A DNA stretch of 64,000 bases from positions 123,619-187,618 of the forward strand of contig NZ_VJOK01000001.1 in the NCBI RefSeq assembly GCF_013302895.1, in the 5' to 3' direction. The DNA is from Streptomyces albus subsp. chlorinus. GTDB taxonomy: Bacteria > Actinomycetota > Actinomycetes > Streptomycetales > Streptomycetaceae. A program made the translations under genes and the position numbers. Of the stretch, positions 58,454-64,000 are shown in pieces (position 1 is the stretch's first letter; each line of letters starts with the position of its first letter). The notes beneath the pieces were generated by a model. It was not told the DNA's origin. It worked only from the letters and a program-made list of their open reading frames with translations, and made no database searches.

Positions 58454-60934
58454 CTACTCCCGGACGCCGGCCAGGTCGACCGCGCGGCGGCGGAGGGAGA
58501 GACCGGCGGGGATCACGGTGCAGAGCACCGCGAGGAGTGCGCAGCCGCCCAGGACCACGCCGAGCGCGGCCCAGGGGAGGGCGAGCGGCACGTGGACCGA
58601 CAGCAGTCCGAGTGCTGCCCACATTCCTGCGAGGTCGAGCACCGCGACGAGAAGACCGAGAACACCTCCCACTGCGACCACCAGCACGGCTTCGACCGCC
58701 ACGGTCATCCGTATCTGGCGTCGTGTCGCGCCGGTGAGCCGCAGCAGGGCGAGGTCGCGCACGCGGTCGGAGGTCGACATCACCATGGTGTTGGCCAGGG
58801 AGATGCCCGTGTAGAGGAGGGCGATCCCGAGGACGAGGAAGAGTCCGGCGCGGGTCGTGCGGTTGGTCGTGGCGGAGGCGACGTCGCGACACCATTCCTC
58901 CGCGGTGTGGATCCGGCCGCCGGACTCGTGCACGGCTGTTTTGAGACCGGCGGCGGCCGTGGCCGGATCCGCGTCCTCGGCTAGGCGTACGCTGACGCGG
59001 TCGACGGGTGCGGCAGGGGCGTTGCGGGGTGTGATGTAGACGCCGTTGTCACCCGTGCCGGTGCGCATGACTGCCGCGATCCGCAAGGTCTTCCTGGTGC
59101 CGTCTCCCAGCCAGACCCGTACGCGCTGACCGACGGTGTGCTGTGCCCATTCCTCGTTGACGATGATCGAGTCGTCGTCGAGACGGCTGACCTTCCCGGC
59201 CACGAGCGGTAGCCGGGTGGTGGCCTCCAGCCCGGTGGGGTCGGCGGCGGTCGCGGGTGAGGCGATGAGGGCGGTTTTCTCCTCCAGCACGTAGACGGCA
59301 CTGGAGGAGGTGGCGGAGACGTCGATGCCCGGCAGGTCGCGCAGCCGCCGGAGTGTCGCCCTGTCGAAGCCGGAGTCGTGTGCGGGGGTGACGACGAAGT
59401 CGGCGCTGGTGCGGGCGCGCGTCTCGGCGTCCTTCGCCTCGTTCAGGGTCGCGCCGGCTCCCAGGAGGGAGCCGGCGAGAGCCACCGTGACCAGGACAGG
59501 CGCCGCGAGGGACGCCGTGCGTCTGACGCCCGTCGTGGCGTGCCGGCCCGCCAGCATGCCGACGGCGCCCGGAAGCCGGGCGGGCAGCCAGGCGAGCAGG
59601 CCGGCCAGTGGACGCACCACCACGGGCGCCAGCAGCGCGACCCCCGTGATCAGCAGCATGGGACGGGTGATGTACGTCTTGCGGTGCAACAGGTCACCGG
59701 GATCGGTCACCAGAGTGAGGAGGAGAGTCACGGCCGCGGTCACCAGCAGTCCTCCGCCTGCCAGCCAGCGGCCCCGTGTCCTGGCACGGCTGTCCACGGC
59801 GGCCTCCCGCAGGGCGTCGGTGGGGGCTGTGCGCCCGGCGCGCCAGGAGGCCGCGGCGGCGCCGCCCACGGCGACGAGCAGTCCCGTCCAGAACGCCGCG
59901 TGATAGGGCCAGGCGTGCCGGCCGATGGCGAACCAGCGAGGGGCCAGCCCTTCGTCCACCGTCCAGTCGGCCAGGGCCGGTGCCGCGTACTCGGCGAGGG
60001 CGCACCCAGCCGCCGAGGCGAGGGTGCCGACGACGAGTGCTTCGCAAAGAACCATGGTGCGGATCTGGCGCGGCGTCGCCCCGGCTGTACGCAGCAGCCC
60101 GAACTCGCGGCGGCGCTGTGCGACGGCGTACGCGAAGGTGGAGGCCACGACGAAGGCCGAGACGAAGGTGGCGATGCCCCCGGCTGTGCCGAACATGGCG
60201 TTCATCGCGGTGAGTGCCTCGCTGTCGCGCCCGGGATCGGCGTCGGCCAGCCGGCGGGCATCACCGGTGAGTACCTGGACGCCGTGGCCGCGCACTGCTT
60301 CCCGTACCGCTGAGAGATCGGCGTCGGCCACCAACTGGGTGCTGCGGGGCGCCAGTTCGGCAGCGCGCCGGTCGGTGGAGAAGAGAGCTTTCTCGAAGCC
60401 GAGCCCCTCGGTGATCCCGACGACGCGGAGGCGTCCCCGGGAGGTTTCGAGTCGGGACCCCGGCCGCAGGGGCGGGGCGTACTCGTGCGTCCAGTCCCGG
60501 CTGACGACCACCTCGTCGTCCGCGCGGGGCGCGCGGCCGTCGGCGAGACGGTAGGGGGCGAAGGCGGCCGTGGACCACGGGTGGCCTGCGAGAGTGACGT
60601 TGCTGTCGCCGCGCAGCCGTACGTCGAAGGACCGGTCCTCGACCACCGGTCCGAGCTGCCTCAGTCGGGCGACCACACGTGCCGGCACCGGACGGGGGTG
60701 GGCCAGCTTGTGGACGCGCTCACCGATCGGGGTGGGTACGCGCAGGGTGTCCGTGCCCTTGACGACGAGGGGGGCGGCTGCGAACCGTTCCGGTTTCCGC
60801 TCCGGGGCCCGCAGCGACGATGCCAGGGCCAGCCCCATGGTGGCGAGCATCGTGACACCCAGTGCGAGGGCGAGGAAGCTGCCGGCGAAGCCCGTCCAGC
60901 GCGTGCGCAGGGTGGGCAGGACGATGCTCAGCAC
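58454..60934 (-). CDS. ABC transporter permease, FtsX/MacB-like (two-domain)
   Basis: 826 residues. The GTG start (60932-60934) overlaps the ATPase stop (frame MLSIVLPTLRTRWTGFAGSFLALALGVTML, in parts). TM1 is near residue 20. A MacB-like extracellular part (VVKGTDTLRVPTPIGERVHK) precedes TM2-4 (GIATFVSAFVVASTFAYAVAQRRREFGLLRTAG, the FtsX motif). A second repeat follows, ending with TM helices and LFLVLGIALLYTGISLANTMVMSTSDRVRDLALLRLTGA. Probably exports a peptide/antibiotic or lipid; works with the adjacent ATPase. Confidence 0.9.
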   Translation of the reverse strand: MLSIVLPTLRTRWTGFAGSFLALALGVTMLATMGLALASSLRAPERKPERFAAAPLVVKGTDTLRVPTPIGERVHKLAHPRPVPARVVARLRQLGPVVEDRSFDVRLRGDSNVTLAGHPWSTAAFAPYRLADGRAPRADDEVVVSRDWTHEYAPPLRPGSRLETSRGRLRVVGITEGLGFEKALFSTDRRAAELAPRSTQLVADADLSAVREAVRGHGVQVLTGDARRLADADPGRDSEALTAMNAMFGTAGGIATFVSAFVVASTFAYAVAQRRREFGLLRTAGATPRQIRTMVLCEALVVGTLASAAGCALAEYAAPALADWTVDEGLAPRWFAIGRHAWPYHAAFWTGLLVAVGGAAAASWRAGRTAPTDALREAAVDSRARTRGRWLAGGGLLVTAAVTLLLTLVTDPGDLLHRKTYITRPMLLITGVALLAPVVVRPLAGLLAWLPARLPGAVGMLAGRHATTGVRRTASLAAPVLVTVALAGSLLGAGATLNEAKDAETRARTSADFVVTPAHDSGFDRATLRRLRDLPGIDVSATSSSAVYVLEEKTALIASPATAADPTGLEATTRLPLVAGKVSRLDDDSIIVNEEWAQHTVGQRVRVWLGDGTRKTLRIAAVMRTGTGDNGVYITPRNAPAAPVDRVSVRLAEDADPATAAAGLKTAVHESGGRIHTAEEWCRDVASATTNRTTRAGLFLVLGIALLYTGISLANTMVMSTSDRVRDLALLRLTGATRRQIRMTVAVEAVLVVAVGGVLGLLVAVLDLAGMWAALGLLSVHVPLALPWAALGVVLGGCALLAVLCTVIPAGLSLRRRAVDLAGVRE

Positions 60935-61665
60935 GAAGCGGCCTCCAGCGTTGCCATATGGGCGGCGATGTCCTTGGCGGACGCCTGCGGCAGTTCGCCG
61001 TTGAGCCGCCCGTCGGCGAGGAAGAGCACGCGGTCGGCATAGGAGGCGGCGACCGGGTCGTGGGTGACCATGATGGTCGTCCTTCCTTCTTCGCGGACCA
61101 TGTCGCGCAGGAGCCCGAGGACTTCGCGGCTGCTCTGCGAGTCGAGGGCTCCGGTCGGCTCGTCGCCGAAGAGGACGTCGGGCCGGGTGATCAGCGCGCG
61201 GGCCAGGGCGACGCGCTGCTGCTGCCCGCCGGAGAGCTGGGCGGGTCTGTGCCGGGCCCGGTCGGTGAGGCCGACTTGGGCCAGAGCTTGTCTCACGCGT
61301 GCGCGCGAGGGCCGCCGGCCGGCCAGGCGCAGGGGAAGGCCGACGTTCTGTTCCGCGGTCAGGGACGGCAGCAGGTTGAACGCCTGGAAGACGAAGCCGA
61401 TCTGTTCGCGGCGCAGGAGGGTGAGCCGCCTCTCGCTCATGGCCGTCAGTTCGTGCCCGGTGACCCGCACCGATCCCGCGTCCGGCCTGTCGAGTCCTGC
61501 CGCGCACTGGAGCAGCGTCGACTTGCCCGATCCGGAGGGGCCCATCACGGCGGTGAACGTTCCTTGCCGAAAGGTGAGTGAGACCTTGTCCAAGGCCGTG
61601 ACGGCGTCGGGGCCGGTGCCGTACCGGCGGGTGACGTCCCGTAGTTCGACTGCTGCGTTGTTCAT
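60928..61665 (-). CDS. ABC transporter ATPase, LolD/MacB type
   Basis: 245 residues. Walker A GPSGSGKSTLL (about 42-52), Q-loop FQAFNLLPSLTA, signature LSGGQQQRVALARALI, Walker B DVLFGDEPTGALDS and the H-loop His in VTHDP. It energises the FtsX-type permease encoded by the overlapping next gene. The ATG at 61663-61665 lies 84 bases from a 44-bp palindrome shared with a divergent winged-helix regulator, so the operon is probably repressed by it and induced by a drug or stress. Confidence 0.94.
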   Translation of the reverse strand: MNNAAVELRDVTRRYGTGPDAVTALDKVSLTFRQGTFTAVMGPSGSGKSTLLQCAAGLDRPDAGSVRVTGHELTAMSERRLTLLRREQIGFVFQAFNLLPSLTAEQNVGLPLRLAGRRPSRARVRQALAQVGLTDRARHRPAQLSGGQQQRVALARALITRPDVLFGDEPTGALDSQSSREVLGLLRDMVREEGRTTIMVTHDPVAASYADRVLFLADGRLNGELPQASAKDIAAHMATLEAASC

Positions 61666-61748
61666 GTGACTGTCCTGACGTACGCGGGAGTTGGCCGGCG
61701 CGTGTGACGAACGCGTGCGCACAGCGGGGGCTGGTGACGCCGAGCATT

Positions 61749-61792
61749 GCAGAGTTTCCTCTGCAGAGGAAGCTCTGCAGAGGAAACTCTGC
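61749..61792. promoter_or_regulatory. Perfect 20-bp-arm palindrome between ABC operon and regulator
   Basis: GCAGAGTTTCCTCTGCAGAG then GAAG then CTCTGCAGAGGAAACTCTGC; both arms complementary at all 20 positions. It contains nested palindromes (TTCCTCTGCAGAGGAA), equivalent to overlapping repressor sites. The divergent regulator's ATG is 15 bases on. Confidence 0.85.
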
Positions 61793-61806
61793 GCTATTGT
61801 CGGGGC

Positions 61807-62436
61807 ATGACCGCAGAGCCGTCCCAGGACAACGCCCCCGGCACCGGACAGCCCGCACCGGCTCCCGGCAGCGACCCCGCGACCCTCAAGGCACTGGCCC
61901 ACCCGCTGCGCCTCAAGATCCTCCGGCAGCTGGCCGTCACCGGTCCCGCGACGTCCACGGCGCTCGCCGAAGTCCTCGGCGAGAACACCGGAACCCTCAG
62001 CTACCACCTGCGCCGGCTGGAGCGGGCCGGACTCGTCGAGGACGATCCCGACCACGCGGCCGGCGGTCGTGAACGCTGGTGGCGCAAGGTGCCCGACGTG
62101 GACCTACGACGGCCCCAGCGCGCGGCCCTGGCCTCCCCCGCTCGGGAGGCACTCGACGAGCTGGACCGGCTCCGCATGGAGGACGACATCGAGTTGGCAT
62201 ACCGCCGCCTCCAGGAGCGGTCCGGTGAGGAGGGCTGGGCAAGCAACGGCTCCAGGAGCACCCTGCACCTCACCCAGGAGGAACTCAGGCAGTTTCACCA
62301 CGCCTACCTCGAACTGCTGCGGCGCTTCCCCCGGAACGCCACCGACGCGAAACCCGGAGCCCGGCCGATGGCAGTACGCTGGTTCGCCGTCCCCCTCGAC
62401 GACAACTCCCCGGAGGGGCCCTCACATCCCGCCTGA
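61807..62436 (+). CDS. ArsR-like winged-helix regulator of the ABC operon
   Basis: 209 residues. The HTH is at about 27-80: LKALAHPLRLKILRQLAVTGPATSTALAEVLGENTGTLSYHLRRLERAGLVEDDPDHAAGGRERWWRKV (in parts). The C-terminal ~100 residues form a helical partner domain (LDRLRMEDDIELAYRRLQERS; LTQEELRQFHHAYLELLRRFP). No metal-binding Cys. This type usually represses a divergent ABC drug exporter, which fits here. Start ATG 61807. Confidence 0.9.
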   Translation: MTAEPSQDNAPGTGQPAPAPGSDPATLKALAHPLRLKILRQLAVTGPATSTALAEVLGENTGTLSYHLRRLERAGLVEDDPDHAAGGRERWWRKVPDVDLRRPQRAALASPAREALDELDRLRMEDDIELAYRRLQERSGEEGWASNGSRSTLHLTQEELRQFHHAYLELLRRFPRNATDAKPGARPMAVRWFAVPLDDNSPEGPSHPA

Positions 62437-62603
62437 CCGCCCTGCGGCCCGGTCGGCGCAGGCGGCGAGGGCGGGAAAGCCGGGATCGGCGGATGGCTCG
62501 GCCCCGACGGCGGGGGAGGAACGGGCTGCGATGACCTGGCCGGTTCGGGGGCGCGGTGCCGCTCGCGATGCTCGACCTCCCAGCCGGGAAAATCGCGGTC
62601 GTT

Positions 62604-63530
62604 TCAGCTGCGGACCGCGCCCACGGGTTCCGCGTCCTCGCCGGAGAGCAGGCGGGCCCACGAGGTGCGGGCGGCTGCGGTGAGGATCAGTCGCTCACGC
62701 GGAGGGTTCGGCCCCACCGGGCGCCAGACCAGGTCGGCGTCTCCCGATACGGCGCCGCGTGGCCGCAAGGCGACCAGGGCGTTGCGGGCCGTGAGCCGGT
62801 GGCGGAAGAGGGTGTGGCCGGCGGCGTCCTCCACGACGAGGTCCGGTCGCCATCCGTTCTCCCGCACGTGCGTAAGGACGGCCGCCGCATAGCCGGGCGC
62901 ACGGTGCGAAGGGAACCACAACAATCGCTGACCCACCAGTTGGGACCAGGTCAGCTCCGGCTCGTCGGCGAGTGGGTTGCGGCGGTGCAGTACGACGCCG
63001 AGGGGCTCGTCGTTGAGCGTGCGCACTTCCAGGCCAGAGGTCTCGGCGGGGGCACGCATGATGCCGAGCGCGAGGGTGCCGCCGCGCACCAGGTCGCTCT
63101 GCTGCTGTGAATCGGCCTGCTGGTAGACGAGCCGCAGCCGCTGCCCGTCGGGGCCAAGGGCCAGGATCTGCTCGGCTCGCAGGAGGGCGGAGGCGGGAAC
63201 GCCGTGGCAGACCCCTACGGGAACGGTGGTCGGAGCCACCCGGGAGGCCGCGATGGAAGCCCGCAGTTCCTCCAGCGCCCGGTTGACGCCCGCCAGCAGC
63301 GCTTGCCCGCCCTCCGTCAGTTCCATTCCCTGTGGCACCCGCCGGAAGAGAGGGGTGCCGATGCGGCGCTCCAGGAGGCGGATCTGCTGGCTGAGGCTGG
63401 GCTGGGCGATCCGCAGGGACCGCGCCGCCGCGGTGACCGTCCCGGCCTCGGCGACCGCGGCGAAGTACCGCAGCTGCCTCAGTTCCAGCCCGGAAAGAAC
63501 ATCGGCATCCCCGCTCTGATCAGCGCCCAT
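62604..63530 (-). CDS. LysR-family transcriptional regulator
   Basis: 308 residues from ATG 63528-63530 (MGADQSGDADVLSG then LELRQLRYFAAVAEAGTVTAAARSLRIAQPSLSQQIRLLERRIGTPLFRR, in parts). The HTH covers residues 15-75; the effector domain from ~105 (TTVPVGVCHGVPASALL) is complete. Divergent from a YCII-type gene 72 bases away, its probable target. Ends AEPVGAVRS. Confidence 0.88.
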   Translation of the reverse strand: MGADQSGDADVLSGLELRQLRYFAAVAEAGTVTAAARSLRIAQPSLSQQIRLLERRIGTPLFRRVPQGMELTEGGQALLAGVNRALEELRASIAASRVAPTTVPVGVCHGVPASALLRAEQILALGPDGQRLRLVYQQADSQQQSDLVRGGTLALGIMRAPAETSGLEVRTLNDEPLGVVLHRRNPLADEPELTWSQLVGQRLLWFPSHRAPGYAAAVLTHVRENGWRPDLVVEDAAGHTLFRHRLTARNALVALRPRGAVSGDADLVWRPVGPNPPRERLILTAAARTSWARLLSGEDAEPVGAVRS

Positions 63531-63602
63531 AGGTCTCAGCCTATAGCCACGTGACACAACACATCTTGGCGCAGCGGAGCCTTCATGGTCTTTGCTGAAG
63601 CC

Positions 63603-63917
63603 ATGTTCGTCATCGTGTTCACGTACCACGCCCCGCTGGAAACCATCGACAAGCTCAGGGACGCTCACTACGCCAACCCGCACGGAGTCTTCGCGCAGGG
63701 GCTGGCACGCCTGGCAGGTCCCCTGGAGCCGCGAACGGGAGGAGTCGTCATCGCCGAAGGCGAGCGCTCCGCCCTCGAAGCGGCACTCGCCTCCGATCCG
63801 TTCGTCACCAACGGGGTCGCCACCGTCGAGATACACCAGTTCCGCCCGGTCTGGTCCGCCGGACAGGGACCGGGCAACGGTTCCTCGCCCGCGGACCGGA
63901 TGAACAACCACTGCTGA
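63603..63917 (+). CDS. YCII-related small protein
   Basis: 104 residues from ATG 63603 (an ATG at 63585 is also in frame). MFVIVFTYHAPLETIDKLRDAHYANPHGVFAQGLARLAGPLEPRTGGVVIAEG (in parts) follows the YCII/dimeric alpha-beta-barrel pattern, with a His-Asp pair typical of muconolactone-isomerase-like YCII proteins (RDAH). Likely soluble dimer, role in small-molecule turnover. Divergent from LysR. Confidence 0.85.
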   Translation: MFVIVFTYHAPLETIDKLRDAHYANPHGVFAQGLARLAGPLEPRTGGVVIAEGERSALEAALASDPFVTNGVATVEIHQFRPVWSAGQGPGNGSSPADRMNNHC

Positions 63918-64000
63918 CGACCCCGGTGAGATGTCGCAGGCTTGCCTACGCCCCGCCTGCGCCGGAGCTGCCGCTGCGGCGCCCGGCACTCCGACCCGGT

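Noticed and set aside
60935..61858. N-terminal extension of the ABC permease through the ATPase gene
   Set aside because: Upstream part is Arg/Pro-rich shadow of the ATPase frame; the GTG at 60932-60934 gives the family start and overlaps the ATPase stop.
1..64000. tRNA, rRNA, CRISPR array, phage or origin of replication
   Set aside because: No T-arm/anticodon-like folds, no repeat-spacer arrays, no phage structural genes and no DnaA-box cluster were noticed on reading; a tool scan (tRNAscan, Infernal) would be needed to exclude short ncRNAs.

Overview
The window is G+C-rich DNA with a strong G/C bias at third codon positions, actinobacterial-type short intergenic operators, GTG starts, GTGA/ATGA overlaps and many LysR, TetR, MarR, MFS and SDR genes. 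This fits a Streptomyces (or close relative) chromosome, most likely an accessory or arm region. The gene families look streptomycete, but there is no rRNA, tRNA or core housekeeping gene to place it firmly. All calls come from reading the sequence; no database search was run.

Layout. 1-13.6 kb is a run of small 'regulator next to enzyme or transporter' modules: epoxide hydrolase/CGNR regulator, MFS/LysR, an orphan maltokinase cap-domain protein, LysR/MFS, an NmrA-like and a quinone oxidoreductase pair, MarR, rhodanese/TetR, and a frameshifted LysE exporter. A rearranged DJ-1/PfpI remnant lies at 4.4-4.9 kb. 13.8-24.7 kb holds a long SMI1/KNR4 protein, lipoproteins, SnoaL, an SDR/Rrf2 pair with matching operators, a one-pass membrane protein, a Tat-type lipoprotein with a glycosidase-like fold, and a membrane protein under a probable iron box. 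25.4-29.8 kb is a partly decayed catabolic cluster: amidohydrolase, acyl-CoA-dehydrogenase-like remnant, RidA, FAD monooxygenase and TetR. 29.8-31.4 kb encodes a sigma factor translationally coupled to a helical protein and perhaps a small membrane protein. 31.9-34.4 kb is MarR with an amidohydrolase/decarboxylase and an SDR.

34.7-37.2 kb is a compact arsenic island (arsI divergent from arsR-acr3-arsC) with overlapping genes. 37.4-41.2 kb has a frameshifted TetR, a DUF2867-like/membrane-protein pair, a DinB protein and a phosphotransferase. 41.2-44.9 kb has a serine-hydrolase remnant, an AMP-forming synthetase and an amidase. 45-52 kb is the most eroded part: a multiply broken SMI1 plus repeat-domain gene, an alpha/beta-hydrolase remnant, a frameshifted galactose-binding-like/SMI1 gene, and two degraded IS5-type transposases flanking a MarR/SnoaL module. 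52-63.9 kb has small membrane and secreted proteins, a metalloprotease-like protein with a MerR/TipAS regulator, an MFS pump with LysR, an FtsX-type ABC exporter under a divergent ArsR-like regulator with a very strong operator, and a final LysR/YCII pair.

Together the genes look like stress, detoxification and efflux modules, each with its own local repressor. The repressor sites are often visible as palindromes. No single large unknown system stands out. The best leads for something new are the sigma factor/helical protein/small membrane protein set, the orphan SMI1-family proteins fused to other domains, the iron-box membrane protein and the glycosidase-like Tat lipoprotein.
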